This document shows, one piece after another, positions 19,606 to 30,657 of a stretch of 64,000 bases of DNA; position 1 is the first letter of the stretch, and each line of letters begins with the position of its first letter. The notes below the pieces were generated by a model that did not search any database, had not been told where the DNA came from, and was given only the letters and a program-made list of their open reading frames with translations. This DNA is from Gammaproteobacteria bacterium (GTDB lineage Bacteria; Pseudomonadota; Gammaproteobacteria; Eutrophobiales; Eutrophobiaceae): positions 126,095-190,094 of the forward strand of contig JAURNW010000024.1 in assembly GCA_030829985.1 (NCBI GenBank). The letters are read 5' to 3'. The translations under genes and the position numbers were made by a program.

Positions 19606-20262
19606 TCAATGCAATTGGTTGTTTATGTATCTAATCTTGTCTTGTTGTACAAAACGATAAAAACGTCTCAGCTCTTTCAGTAATCCGGTATTCAAGCCTT
19701 TTAAATTGTGCTGCTGTTGCAAACCCTTGCAATATTTTCCAGCATAATAGTTAGCCTGCTTGTAACGTTCGAGTTCTGTCTCAGTTAACATTTTATCGAA
19801 TCTATTTTTTTCAAATAGCCAGGCACGAAGTAAGACAACATCGGCACGACTAGCGCTGCTGTTTAGTAAAGATTGTAATATAACAAACTTATCAATCTCC
19901 GCCTGCATTTCCATTTCCAATAACGTCACTTTCTTCAGGTGCTTTGCGTTCCAGACAACATACAAAAAATGACTAACGCCTTCCAGCATAAGACAAAATT
20001 CTGAATATTTACCTTGCCCTATTAAATCCAGAGGGTGAAATCCCTGCAAATGATCCATCACATCAGCTGAGATATACAATGACAAATCGATCCCTTCTTC
20101 ATGTTCAGCAATAAGCAATCGCTCTTCATAATTCCGTTGACTAGAATTTATAGCTAATACATCTGCCAGCTTCGTATCAGTAATTAAATAATCATGAACA
20201 CAATGCTCGGTTTCAATCTCGTAGATTGATTGCAGTTGTTCCTGAAAGTAGTTTAGATGAAT
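19606..20262 (-). CDS. Conserved-looking protein of unknown function lacking a canonical start codon
   Basis: The frame is open from the codon after the TAA of the upstream gene (20278-20280) to the stop at 19606. There is no ATG, GTG or TTG until a TTG at 20118, yet the segment 20119-20277 reads like protein (HLNYFQEQLQSIYEIETE, YLITDTKLADVL) and I believe it belongs to the product. An ATT at 20260-20262 is the best-placed possible start, giving 218 residues. The rest is helical, soluble and without a signal (SLYISADVMDHLQGF, ELERYKQANYYAGKY). I do not recognise a named family. It appears paired with the upstream gene. Confidence 0.6.
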   Translation of the reverse strand: MHLNYFQEQLQSIYEIETEHCVHDYLITDTKLADVLAINSSQRNYEERLLIAEHEEGIDLSLYISADVMDHLQGFHPLDLIGQGKYSEFCLMLEGVSHFLYVVWNAKHLKKVTLLEMEMQAEIDKFVILQSLLNSSASRADVVLLRAWLFEKNRFDKMLTETELERYKQANYYAGKYCKGLQQQHNLKGLNTGLLKELRRFYRFVQQDKIRYINNQLH

Positions 20263-20277
20263 TTCAGTAGCCCGAAG

Positions 20278-20904
20278 TTAATGTCTCTTATTCCCGGATG
20301 GAAACGTAAGTACCCCGTTTTCTTGCAAACGTTTTCGTGCATACTCACTACCCGTTTTCAGCCATGATTCATATAAACTCAAGACATCACGATCATCTTT
20401 CAATTCATTACTTTCCCTGACCTCAGTTAATACATCTACATAATGTATAAAATGATCGGCTAAATCTGAAAAGACTCCACATAAACCTTTGTCCATCGTT
20501 GTGCGTGGATAATTATCTGCTAATGAGCTGTAGGCATTACCACCCATAGAGATAAAATAATCTTTTCCAACTACGCTGCGTTCTATGCTTCCTGCAAAAA
20601 AACCCGAGGTAACCAGGGCAATATCGCCGAGTTTTCTTAAATGTACATTTTTCTCTTCATGAGATAATGCATCAACTGCATCTTTATAAATAATGGCGAG
20701 TGGTTTGGAGGAACGCCCTGATAAACTTTCTTCATATATATTTTCGGAAAGTGTGAAATAGGTAAGCAAATTTACAATATAAACAACTGTTTCTTCTTTT
20801 GGATAAATACTCTGGTGTGAAATTGCATCATGAATAGCATCATGAAAGTATTCATTCACATTTAGATTAGTAATTAAATTAGCGTTATCAATCGAGTGCG
20901 TCAT
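20278..20904 (-). CDS. Conserved-looking protein of unknown function
   Basis: The 208-residue soluble protein starts at ATG 20904 behind a strong AAAGGAGG site. It is mostly helical, with ETVVYIVNLLTYF, the segment LGDIALVTSGFFAGSI followed by DYFISMGGNAYSSLAD, and a C-terminal LYESWLKTGSEYARKRL. No catalytic motif, membrane segment or signal peptide is visible. I recall similar proteins in other gammaproteobacteria but cannot attach a function or domain name. It shares its frame with the following gene, separated only by one TAA. Confidence 0.72.
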   Translation of the reverse strand: MTHSIDNANLITNLNVNEYFHDAIHDAISHQSIYPKEETVVYIVNLLTYFTLSENIYEESLSGRSSKPLAIIYKDAVDALSHEEKNVHLRKLGDIALVTSGFFAGSIERSVVGKDYFISMGGNAYSSLADNYPRTTMDKGLCGVFSDLADHFIHYVDVLTEVRESNELKDDRDVLSLYESWLKTGSEYARKRLQENGVLTFPSGNKRH

Positions 20905-21083
20905 TACTACCTCCTTTCTCGACTACAGCCTGCTTTAAACCGATAACAGTATTAATTAATCGGTTATGAATTGAATCTAACTAGGAACATAGCAAATATT
21001 TAAAGTAAAAGGGAAGCTAGCACTCTCACTGTGGTGCTGATAATTGAATTGATTTATATATGTCGGTAGTGTGTCTGTTAAGT

Positions 21084-21116
21084 AAAAAAAAACCCGCTTT
21101 ATGCGGGTTTTTTTTT
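21084..21116 (-). terminator. Intrinsic terminator of groESL (bidirectional)
   Basis: A GC stem CCCGC (21093-21097) / GCGGG (21103-21107) with a 5-base loop is flanked by A9 and T9 runs, so it reads as a strong terminator on either strand. It lies 20 bp beyond the groEL stop. Confidence 0.93.
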
Positions 21117-21135
21117 AACTACTATGGGTTGAAAA

Positions 21136-22800
<1,665 letters not shown>

Positions 22801-22834
22801 CTAAAAGGGATCTGACTATTAAAATATTTGTGTG

Positions 22835-23122
22835 TTATTCAATGACGCCCATGATGTCGTCTTCGCGCAGTACGAGGTAATCATCGCCACTGACTTTGAC
22901 TTCAGTACCGGAGTACTTGCCAAACAACACCTTGTCACCCTTTTTTAGATCCAGGGCACGGAGTTCACCGTTTTCCAGTAATTTGCCATTGCCTACAGCA
23001 ATAACTTCACCCTCTACGGGCTTTTCTGTTGCTGAATCAGGAATAACAATCCCGCCTGGGGATGTTTTTTCCTCTTCCACACGTTTCACAATCACTCGAT
23101 CATGTAATGGTCGGATATTCAT
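22835..23122 (-). CDS. groS: Co-chaperonin GroES (10 kDa)
   Basis: The 95-residue cap of the chaperonin, beginning [14 protein letters not shown]. It has the mobile loop [14 protein letters not shown] and the ending [19 protein letters not shown]-type ribosome site precedes the ATG. It is the first gene of the operon with groL. Confidence 0.99.
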   Translation of the reverse strand: MNIRPLHDRVIVKRVEEEKTSPGGIVIPDSATEKPVEGEVIAVGNGKLLENGELRALDLKKGDKVLFGKYSGTEVKVSGDDYLVLREDDIMGVIE

Positions 23123-23180
23123 TGAAACTGACCTCCTTATTTCCTAACCTGTTGATTTTCATAGAGAGCAAACACAATTG

Positions 23181-23207
23181 TTAGCACTCTTATTTGGTGA
23201 GTGCTAA
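23181..23207. promoter_or_regulatory. CIRCE operator (HrcA binding site)
   Basis: TTAGCACTC, a 9-base spacer and GAGTGCTAA match the CIRCE consensus perfectly. It lies immediately downstream of and partly overlapping the -10 of the groES promoter, where HrcA repressor binding blocks transcription until heat shock. Confidence 0.97.
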
Positions 23208-23233
23208 TATAGTCGAAATTTATAGTCTGTCAA
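23206..23233 (-). promoter_or_regulatory. Sigma-70 type promoter of groESL
   Basis: On the minus strand TTGACA (23228-23233) is separated by 16 bases from TATATT (23206-23211). The CIRCE operator covers the start region. I see no convincing sigma-32 promoter, consistent with control by HrcA rather than by RpoH alone. Confidence 0.8.
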
Positions 23234-23305
23234 CAACAGATATGGGATTACCAAACAAATAAACTGGATGATCTATCATCATGCGCTAGCCCCTCGAATA
23301 CGTTC

Positions 23306-23314
23306 TGCTATAAT
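23306..23314 (+). promoter_or_regulatory. Extended -10 promoter for cysDN
   Basis: TGCTATAAT matches an extended -10 element (TGnTATAAT) 63 bp upstream of the cysD ATG. No good -35 hexamer is present at the expected distance, which extended -10 promoters tolerate. Confidence 0.5.
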
Positions 23315-23376
23315 GCCGCGCTTTTACTTACTGGTGGACAATGACTTGAGCCTGTCTTCCTCTCAAACAAAATGAC

Positions 23377-24285
23377 ATGACCGATTACAACCTGACACAT
23401 CTAAAACAGCTTGAAGCAGAAAGCATCCACATCATTCGTGAAGTTGCAGCTGAATTCGAAAAACCGGTGATGCTCTATTCCATTGGTAAAGACTCCGCTG
23501 TCATGCTGCAATTGGCATTAAAGGCGTTTGCGCCTGGTAAACTGCCCTTCCCGCTATTACATGTGGACACCACCTGGAAGTTTCGTGAAATGATCACGTT
23601 TCGTGATGAGCTCGCAAAAGATCTTAATCTGGATTTAATTGTTTACACTAATCAGGATGGTGTAAAAGCGGGTGTCGGGCCATTCACCCATGGCAGTAAA
23701 AATCACACTAACATTATGAAGACCGATGCACTGAAACAAGCATTGAATAAATATAAATTTGACGCTGCCTTTGGTGGTGCGCGGCGTGACGAAGAAAAAT
23801 CTCGTGCCAAAGAGCGTGTTTACTCTTTCCGTGACAAGAATCATCGCTGGGACCCAAAGAATCAACGACCTGAATTATGGAATATCTATAATGGCAAGGT
23901 CGATAAAGGTGAAAGTATTCGCGTTTTTCCATTATCTAACTGGACCGAGCTCGACATCTGGCAATATATCCATCTGGAAAATATCCCAATAGTGCCCTTG
24001 TATCTGGCTAAAGAACGTCCGGTAGTGAAACGTGATGGCACCTATATCATGGTTGATGACGATCGTATGCAATTAGAACCAGGCGAAAAGGTTGAAAACA
24101 AGATGGTACGTTTTCGCACATTGGGTTGCTATCCGTTAACTGGCGCTGTTGAATCAACCGCAACCACCCTGCCGGAAATTATTCAGGAGATGCTATTAGC
24201 AACAAGCTCTGAACGGCAGGGGCGTGTTATTGACTACGATCAAGCAGGCTCTATGGAAGAAAAGAAGCGTGAGGGGTATTTCTGA
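23377..24285 (+). CDS. cysD: Sulfate adenylyltransferase small subunit CysD
   Basis: The 302-residue catalytic subunit makes APS from sulfate and ATP. It has the PP-loop YSIGKDSAV near residue 35, the [16 protein letters not shown] block and the C-terminal [12 protein letters not shown] ending, as in E. coli CysD (302 aa). The stop overlaps the ATG of cysN (ATGA), so the two are translationally coupled. An upstream extended -10 element is the likely promoter. No CysB site could be recognised. Confidence 0.98.
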   Translation: MTDYNLTHLKQLEAESIHIIREVAAEFEKPVMLYSIGKDSAVMLQLALKAFAPGKLPFPLLHVDTTWKFREMITFRDELAKDLNLDLIVYTNQDGVKAGVGPFTHGSKNHTNIMKTDALKQALNKYKFDAAFGGARRDEEKSRAKERVYSFRDKNHRWDPKNQRPELWNIYNGKVDKGESIRVFPLSNWTELDIWQYIHLENIPIVPLYLAKERPVVKRDGTYIMVDDDRMQLEPGEKVENKMVRFRTLGCYPLTGAVESTATTLPEIIQEMLLATSSERQGRVIDYDQAGSMEEKKREGYF

Positions 24286-25931
24286 TGTCACATCAATCTG
24301 AACTCATTAGTACAGACATTGGTGCCTATCTCGCGCAACATGAAAAGAAAGAACTCTTACGTTTGCTCACTTGCGGCAGTGTTGATGATGGCAAAAGTAC
24401 GCTGATAGGTAGATTGTTGCACGATTCAAAGATGATCTATGAAGATCAGTTAGCTGCCATTACTGCCGATAGCGTTAAATCAGGTACAACAGGTAAAGAA
24501 GTCGATCTGGCCTTATTAGTCGATGGTTTGCAGGCAGAGCGCGAACAAGGTATTACCATTGATGTTGCCTATCGATATTTCTCAACCGCAAAACGTAAAT
24601 TTATTATTGCTGACACGCCCGGGCACGAGCAGTACACGCGTAATATGGCAACCGGCGCATCTACCTGCGATCTCGCTGTGATCCTGATCGATGCGCGTTA
24701 TGGTGTACAAGTTCAAACCCGTCGCCACAGCATAATTTCTTCTTTGCTTGGATTGAAACATATCATTGTTGCTATCAATAAAATGGATCTGGTTGATTAC
24801 GATGAAGCCGTCTATAACAAGATTAAAAATGACTATCTGAATTTCATTTCTAAAATGGATCGTGTTGATATCAAGTTCATACCTATCTCTGCCTTAAAAG
24901 GTGAAAATGTCGTCAATCAGAGTAAAGAAATGCCCTGGTATGATGGCCAGCCGTTAATGCAGATACTGGAAAGTGTTGAAATTGTGAACGATAGAAATTT
25001 TGAGGACATGCGGTTCCCCGTGCAATATGTTAACCGTCCCGATCTCAACTTTCGTGGCTATTGCGGCACAATGGCAGGTGGAGTAGTTCGCACCGGCGAT
25101 AAAATAACTGTGCTTCCTTCCGGAAAAACCAGCAGCATCAAGGCCATCGTTAGTTATGAAGGTGAACTGGATGAGGCCTTCCCGCCGATGGCAGTCACGC
25201 TCACATTAAATGATGAAATTGATGTAAGCCGCGGTGACATGATCACCCATACGAATAACCAGGCTTCAATTGGTAATAAGTTTGAAGCCAATATTGTGTG
25301 GATGACAGAGCAGGCATTGGCCGTTGGTAAACAGTATTATCTCAAGTTGGCAACTAAAACCATAAGCGGTTCTATATCAAATATTCATCATCGAATTGAT
25401 GTGAACTCACTGGAGAAATCAGCTGCTGATGAGCTTCATCTAAATGAGATAGGGCACTGTGACGTAACCATTAATAGTACTGTCGCTTTTGATTCCTACC
25501 GTTTATGTAAAGGTACCGGAGCGTTCATCATTATTGATCGTCTGACTAATGTAACAGTCGGTGCCGGCATGATTACAGGTGCAGCAAATGATGCAGAAGC
25601 TCATCCAGTGAGTATGGACGAACGAATTGCACGTTATGGTCAACACGCATTTACTGCCTGGTTAACGGGCAACAATAATCTGCAAGCAGCTCAGGTACTG
25701 GAACGCCAGTTATTTGATAGTGGCCATGTCTCTATTGTCCTTAATATAGATAATATTGAAGGCAATATTGAAGAAATCAGCGCGCTGGTTAATGAATCGG
25801 GCTTGATCTGTATTTGTTGCGTAACTGATGCGCCAAACAAGATACGAGAGAACAGTGCCATCTTTAATTGTGAAAATGAGTCTACTGATAACATCCTAAC
25901 CCAAATTAGTGACAAGGCGCATTTACGTTAG
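24285..25931 (+). CDS. cysN: Sulfate adenylyltransferase large subunit CysN with degenerate APS-kinase-like C-terminal domain
   Basis: CysN is the GTPase that drives APS synthesis by CysD. The G domain shows [24 protein letters not shown] and NKMDLVD, followed by two beta-barrel domains, which account for about 435 residues. The product is 548 residues, longer than E. coli CysN (475). Residues 440-548 resemble APS kinase (CysC) as fused in CysNC proteins: [14 protein letters not shown] corresponds to the strand before the P-loop, and [10 protein letters not shown] to VLDGDNVRHG. But the P-loop GLSGSGKST is replaced by GNNNLQAA at about 462-469, and the C-terminal half is missing. APS-kinase activity is therefore not expected. 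Confidence 0.95.
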   Translation: MSHQSELISTDIGAYLAQHEKKELLRLLTCGSVDDGKSTLIGRLLHDSKMIYEDQLAAITADSVKSGTTGKEVDLALLVDGLQAEREQGITIDVAYRYFSTAKRKFIIADTPGHEQYTRNMATGASTCDLAVILIDARYGVQVQTRRHSIISSLLGLKHIIVAINKMDLVDYDEAVYNKIKNDYLNFISKMDRVDIKFIPISALKGENVVNQSKEMPWYDGQPLMQILESVEIVNDRNFEDMRFPVQYVNRPDLNFRGYCGTMAGGVVRTGDKITVLPSGKTSSIKAIVSYEGELDEAFPPMAVTLTLNDEIDVSRGDMITHTNNQASIGNKFEANIVWMTEQALAVGKQYYLKLATKTISGSISNIHHRIDVNSLEKSAADELHLNEIGHCDVTINSTVAFDSYRLCKGTGAFIIIDRLTNVTVGAGMITGAANDAEAHPVSMDERIARYGQHAFTAWLTGNNNLQAAQVLERQLFDSGHVSIVLNIDNIEGNIEEISALVNESGLICICCVTDAPNKIRENSAIFNCENESTDNILTQISDKAHLR

Positions 25932-26015
25932 CAGACTGTTTACGGTAATCAAGTCTGGAACAATTCGAATCCAGAGATTAAGATTCGGTGACTACACAAG
26001 ATACGGGAGGAAACC

Positions 26016-26219
26016 ATGTCAGATCCAAAACCAGTAGATGCAGCAGACCCATCCAGGAAAACTTCTGAAATTACCGGGCCTGTTGATGATGACGCAACTG
26101 TATTAACCAATGCCAGCATAAAATGCTACTGGAATGATGCAGAGTTTGAATCTGGTGACCGTGTTGCTGCAGATGGAAAATGTTACGAATGCAGCAATGG
26201 AAAATGGGTTGAAGTATAG
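26016..26219 (+). CDS. Small acidic protein with Cys motif, unknown function
   Basis: The 67-residue protein starts at an ATG behind a strong GGGAGG site. The first half is acidic and probably disordered (DPSRKTSEITGPVDDDAT). The second half, KCYWNDAEFESGDRVAADGKCYECSNGKWVEV in short pieces (KCYWN, GDRVAADGKCYEC, GKWVEV), has three Cys and a Gly/Trp pattern like small VWC- or DUF1496-type modules. There is no signal peptide. It stands alone between cysN and the leftward Nudix gene; function is unknown. Confidence 0.65.
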   Translation: MSDPKPVDAADPSRKTSEITGPVDDDATVLTNASIKCYWNDAEFESGDRVAADGKCYECSNGKWVEV

Positions 26220-26241
26220 AACCTCAATTTAATTATACTCC

Positions 26242-26808
26242 CTAAACAAGGGTAGCAATGAAATCGTAGGTACTCTCATTTTTTATTACATCACCCGTAT
26301 GTATCTGGAACTTACCCTGAGTTCTATCTTTAAAATAACACCTTAAGGTTTCCGTTATTGTTCGGAATGCGAGTTTATCCCAGGGTATTTCATCTTCAGT
26401 AAACAATTTAACTTCCAGACTTTCAATGCCCGGGGAAAATTCCAGGTCGAGTAATCTTGATCGGAACATCATATAAACTTGATCGACATGCGGTAAATTA
26501 AATACTGCAAAAAGATCCTCAACTTCAACTCTTGCGTTCGCCTCTTCAAGTGTTTCTCGTATACCTGCCTCGAGACTCGATTCGCCTAATTCCATAAATC
26601 CGGCTGGCAATGTCCAATATCCTAAGCGCGGTTCAATTGCACGTTTGCAAAGTAATATCTTATCTTCCCAAACTGGAATGCAACCAGCCACTATTTTAGG
26701 GTTCTGATAATGGATTATGTCGCATCGCAGACAGATATAACGATGGCGATTATCATCATCGGGAATGTCATAAATTAATTCTTCACTACAGTAACAACAA
26801 TATTTCAT
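26242..26808 (-). CDS. Nudix hydrolase with N-terminal zinc ribbon
   Basis: The 188-residue protein has a CxxC...CxxC zinc ribbon (Cys4, Cys7, Cys26, Cys29) followed by a Nudix domain. The Nudix box reads GFMELGESSLEAGIRETLEEA; its Gly, the Glu after five residues, and the RExxEE core are present, although the usual Gly near the end of the box is Asn. Zinc-ribbon Nudix proteins of this type (NudC-like or the NMN/ADP-ribose group) hydrolyse nucleoside diphosphate derivatives. The substrate is not predictable. Its ATG overlaps the tesA stop (ATGA), so the two are co-translated. Confidence 0.88.
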   Translation of the reverse strand: MKYCCYCSEELIYDIPDDDNRHRYICLRCDIIHYQNPKIVAGCIPVWEDKILLCKRAIEPRLGYWTLPAGFMELGESSLEAGIRETLEEANARVEVEDLFAVFNLPHVDQVYMMFRSRLLDLEFSPGIESLEVKLFTEDEIPWDKLAFRTITETLRCYFKDRTQGKFQIHTGDVIKNESTYDFIATLV

Positions 26809-27416
26809 TTGTGTATCAACGCTTTCAAATCAGGCCAGATATTTTCCAGCATAACAGCCTGAGCGGCTTGCACCGGATGCAATCCGTCCGCCTGCATTAA
26901 CTCCGGATATTGCGCAATATCATCAAGAATAAATTTTGATAAATTCACATTCATATTATCTGATACCGATTTATAAATTGACATAAAACGTTGATTGTAA
27001 GCCGCACCATAGTTGGGAGGTAATTGCATTGGTACTAGCAAGACTTCAGCTCCGTACTTTTTAATTTTTATTACTATATCCGACAAGTTTTTTTCTATTT
27101 CCGCAAGCGCAAAGCCTCTTAAACCATCGTTTGCACCTAATTCAATAATGACAAATTCCGGTTGATGTTCTTTTAATAATTTATCAAGACGTGTTCTGGC
27201 ACCTAAAGTTGTTTCACCGCTGATGCTTGCATTGAGAACCTTATAATTTAATTCTTGTCCTATTATTCGTTGTTCCAGTAAAGATACCCACCCCTGTTCT
27301 ACTGGTATACCATAAGCTGCACTTAGGCTATCGCCCAGGACAAGAATATTCTTTCCCTGCGCACTCACAGGAAAAATAATAAAATAAATAACAAATAATA
27401 AGTTTCGGTAATACAT
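26805..27416 (-). CDS. tesA: Periplasmic SGNH esterase TesA (thioesterase I/lysophospholipase L1)
   Basis: The 203-residue protein has a signal peptide cleaved near VSA-QG (residue 19/20). The SGNH blocks are GDSLSAAYG (nucleophile Ser30), GANDGLRG and DGLHP (catalytic Asp and His). This is the multifunctional periplasmic thioesterase/arylesterase TesA. It is divergent from ybbA with only 5 bp between start codons, and overlaps a Nudix gene downstream by 4 bp. Confidence 0.94.
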   Translation of the reverse strand: MYYRNLLFVIYFIIFPVSAQGKNILVLGDSLSAAYGIPVEQGWVSLLEQRIIGQELNYKVLNASISGETTLGARTRLDKLLKEHQPEFVIIELGANDGLRGFALAEIEKNLSDIVIKIKKYGAEVLLVPMQLPPNYGAAYNQRFMSIYKSVSDNMNVNLSKFILDDIAQYPELMQADGLHPVQAAQAVMLENIWPDLKALIHK

Positions 27417-27421
27417 AATTT

Positions 27422-28105
27422 ATGATTTCAAATAATAACTACATTGTGCAAGCTGAGACGTTAGGAAAGCAAGTCTCTAGTCCCGAAGGAATACTAACTA
27501 TCCTTAATGATATTAATTTGTCCATTAAACAGGGAGAAAGTTTAGCCATTATTGGTGTTTCAGGTTCAGGAAAGTCGACATTGCTGGGTTTGCTTGCGGG
27601 TCTGGATATACCGACTTCGGGCCGTGTAATTTTAAATGGCGCCGATCTAAATGAATTAAGTGAAGACGGTCGTGCACAAATACGTAATCAATCGGTTGGC
27701 TTTGTCTTTCAGTCTTTTCACTTATTACCCGGATTAACTGCATTAGAAAATACAGCACTACCACTGGAACTGGCTGGATCCGAACAAGCAGAACGTCTGG
27801 CCAAACAAAAACTGGAAGAAGTGGGTTTGGCAGAGCGAATTCATCATTACCCGAATCAACTATCAGGTGGGGAACAGCAACGTGTTGCTATAGCTCGCGC
27901 TTTTGCAGGTAACCCACAAATACTGTTTGCTGATGAACCAACAGGTAATCTCGATCAAAAAACTGCTCAGCGTATTATTGATCTGTTGTTCAATATGAAC
28001 AAAGACAATGGCACCACACTGGTCATGGTAACTCATGACAACGCCATTGCTAACCATTGTGATCAGCAAGTGGTTATGGTTGGCGGACAACTCACTGAAG
28101 GTTAA
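27422..28105 (+). CDS. ybbA: ABC transporter ATP-binding protein YbbA
   Basis: The 227-residue ATPase has Walker [10 protein letters not shown], the Q-loop, signature LSGGEQQR, Walker B ILFADEPT and the H-loop VTHD. It belongs to the MacB/LolD-like group that pairs with FtsX-type permeases. With the downstream permease and divergent tesA it forms the ybbA-ybbP-tesA context known from E. coli. There is no Shine-Dalgarno sequence before the ATG. Confidence 0.93.
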   Translation: MISNNNYIVQAETLGKQVSSPEGILTILNDINLSIKQGESLAIIGVSGSGKSTLLGLLAGLDIPTSGRVILNGADLNELSEDGRAQIRNQSVGFVFQSFHLLPGLTALENTALPLELAGSEQAERLAKQKLEEVGLAERIHHYPNQLSGGEQQRVAIARAFAGNPQILFADEPTGNLDQKTAQRIIDLLFNMNKDNGTTLVMVTHDNAIANHCDQQVVMVGGQLTEG

Positions 28106-28107
28106 AT

Positions 28108-30591
28108 ATGAATACCTTTAAGTTCGCAATGCTGGCATTAAAACGGGACTGGAATTCAGGCGAGCTCCGCTTAATTGGTATCTCGATTTTGATCGCTGTT
28201 GCCTGTTTGACCTCGGTTAGCTTTTTTACGGATCGTGTGAAACGTGCAACTGAACAACAGGCAACTGAGCTACTCGCGGCAGATCTGGTATTAATTTCTT
28301 CAAGTAAAATTGATAAAAAATATATTGATCAGGCAAATGATTCTGATTTAATTATTTCACTCAATGAAAGCTTTCGCAGTGTGGTAGTCAAGGACGATAA
28401 GTTTGAATTAGCAGAAGTTAAATCCGTAGACTCAAATTATCCGATTCGTGGCGACTTAAAAATCAGTAAAACTTTATTTGGCGAAGAACATATTGATAAT
28501 ACCATTCCAGAACGAGGTTCCGTCTGGATAGACAGTCGATTAATGCAAGCCTTACAGGTTCAGGTGGGTTATACAATAAACCTCGGCGCCTCTGAACTTG
28601 TTGTGGAGAAAATATTAACCTATGAACCTGACCGCGGTGGCGATCTATTTAATATTGCACCTCGCTTGTTAATGAATCGAGCGGATCTGGATGCTACAGG
28701 TTTAATTTTACCCGGCAGTCGTATCCGCTATAAATTATTGCTCGGTGGTAAATCAGAAACGATCGAACAATATCGTAAGCAAATTAAAAGCGATGATAAA
28801 CTACGTGTGCAGGGTATCAAGGATGCACGCCCGGAAATTAAATCAGCGCTTGAACGAGCTGAACAATTTTTAGGTTTGGCTGCACTGGTCAGTATTGCGC
28901 TGGCAGGACTTGCTATTGCCATGTCAGCACAACGTTACGCTACACGCCACTACGATAATTGCGCAATCATGCGCTGTCTTGGCCTACAACAAAAACAAAT
29001 TACACAAATTTATTTATTCCAGTTACTCGCACTTGGTTTGATATGTAGTCTGATTGCCTGTGTGATTGGCTATTTCGCGCAAGAAAGTTTGAATCAACTT
29101 CTAAAAAATATGACGCAACAATCATTACCAGCGCCATCTTTATTCCCGGTGTTATCGGGTCTATTTGCCGGCTTGATTACTGTGCTGGCATTTGCCTTAC
29201 CTCAATTGATGCACCTTAGAAAAATTTCTCCATTACGTGTATTACGCCGAAACCTCGATCCTTTACCATTAAATAACTACATAATTTATGGCCTTGCCAT
29301 TATTGCCTTAATATTACTTAGCCCATGGCAATCCGGTAACCTTAAGTTGACCATATACATTGTGTCAGGTTTGTTTCTAACAGCACTGCTGCTGGCATTA
29401 TCAGCAAAACTAATGATTAATCTGCTCCGACGACTGCAACCCAAACTTAAATTAGCAGCTCGTTATGGTCTGGCGAATGTAACCCGTCGGTCAAACCAAA
29501 GCATCATGCAGATTATGGGTATCGGTATAGGCGTCACCGTTATGCTGCTACTCACGCTGGTCCGTTCGGATCTTCTGGAAAACTGGCAAAACCGATTGCC
29601 TGATAATGCACCAAATTATTTTTTGATAAACATACAACCAGAACAAGTCAATGGCGTTAAAGCTTTTCTATCAAATTCTTTAAACAATGATATAAAACTG
29701 CACCCGATGATACGTGGGCGCCTAACACAAATAAATGGATTGCCGGTCAACCCGGATGACTACAAAGACCCACGTGCTAATCGACTTGCTGCCAGAGAAT
29801 TCAATTTGTCATATGCTGAGAGTATGCAAACCGATAACCGTCTGGTTGCCGGCCAATGGTGGGATGAGGATAACAAAGAAAAGAATTCTTTTTCAGTCGA
29901 AGAAGGCATTGCCGAAACGTTGGGCATAAAATTGAATGACTCTTTAACTTATTCAGTCGCGGGCCAGGAAATAAGTGGGAAAGTTGATAATCTGCGCTGG
30001 GTTGAATGGGATTCCTTTAATGTGAATTTTTTTGTTGTATCTAATCCGGCGGCCTTGAAAAACTATCCAAGCACCTTCATCAGTAGTTTGTTTATTCCGG
30101 AATCCGAACGCTCAATATTAATTGATCTGGTGAAACAATATCCGAGCATCACCGTGTTTGATGTTGATGCGTTGTTAAAACAGGTTAGAGCTATAATGAA
30201 TCAAGTAGTGCGTACTGTAGAATTCGTTTTTATATTTACCTTGTTAACCGGACTCGCGGTGTTGTTTGCCGCTTTACAAAGTACACATGACGAACGAACG
30301 CATGAATCGGCACTGATGAGTGCATTAGGTGCAAATCGTAAACAAATTATCTCCGGGCTTGTTGCCGAGTTCATGTTCCTCGGGATAATTACCGGACTAT
30401 TATCAGCGATAGCAGCATCAATTATCGAGATCGCACTGGCCGAATTTGTATTTAAAATGGATATTATTATCAATCCGCTGATCTGGTTGATTGCGCCTTT
30501 TATTTGTTGTTTGATAATTACTTCCACGGGTTTGTTTGGTACACGTAAGGTATTATCAAGTTCGCCGATGCTTGTGTTAAGAAGGACATAA
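28108..30591 (+). CDS. ybbP: ABC transporter permease YbbP (FtsX family)
   Basis: The 827-residue membrane protein starts 2 bp after ybbA. It has an N-terminal transmembrane segment (LIGISILIAVACLTSVSFF), a large periplasmic domain, two FtsX modules each with three helices (about 250-400 and 720-827), and a pair of extra helices in between. This 10-helix layout is that of YbbP/LolC-like mechanotransmitters. The transport substrate is unknown; a role in lipid or envelope handling with TesA is inferred from context only. Confidence 0.9.
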   Translation: MNTFKFAMLALKRDWNSGELRLIGISILIAVACLTSVSFFTDRVKRATEQQATELLAADLVLISSSKIDKKYIDQANDSDLIISLNESFRSVVVKDDKFELAEVKSVDSNYPIRGDLKISKTLFGEEHIDNTIPERGSVWIDSRLMQALQVQVGYTINLGASELVVEKILTYEPDRGGDLFNIAPRLLMNRADLDATGLILPGSRIRYKLLLGGKSETIEQYRKQIKSDDKLRVQGIKDARPEIKSALERAEQFLGLAALVSIALAGLAIAMSAQRYATRHYDNCAIMRCLGLQQKQITQIYLFQLLALGLICSLIACVIGYFAQESLNQLLKNMTQQSLPAPSLFPVLSGLFAGLITVLAFALPQLMHLRKISPLRVLRRNLDPLPLNNYIIYGLAIIALILLSPWQSGNLKLTIYIVSGLFLTALLLALSAKLMINLLRRLQPKLKLAARYGLANVTRRSNQSIMQIMGIGIGVTVMLLLTLVRSDLLENWQNRLPDNAPNYFLINIQPEQVNGVKAFLSNSLNNDIKLHPMIRGRLTQINGLPVNPDDYKDPRANRLAAREFNLSYAESMQTDNRLVAGQWWDEDNKEKNSFSVEEGIAETLGIKLNDSLTYSVAGQEISGKVDNLRWVEWDSFNVNFFVVSNPAALKNYPSTFISSLFIPESERSILIDLVKQYPSITVFDVDALLKQVRAIMNQVVRTVEFVFIFTLLTGLAVLFAALQSTHDERTHESALMSALGANRKQIISGLVAEFMFLGIITGLLSAIAASIIEIALAEFVFKMDIIINPLIWLIAPFICCLIITSTGLFGTRKVLSSSPMLVLRRT

Positions 30592-30657
30592 ACTATTGAA
30601 TTTCTCTCAACTGCCCCAATCTATAGGGGAATTATTCTCGAAGGAGATTGAACAAAC

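Noticed and set aside
21017-21040. CIRCE-like sequence CTAGCACTC...TGGTGCTGA upstream of the gene at 20278-20904.
   Set aside because: The second half has several mismatches and the spacer is 6 bases instead of 9, so it is probably not an HrcA site.
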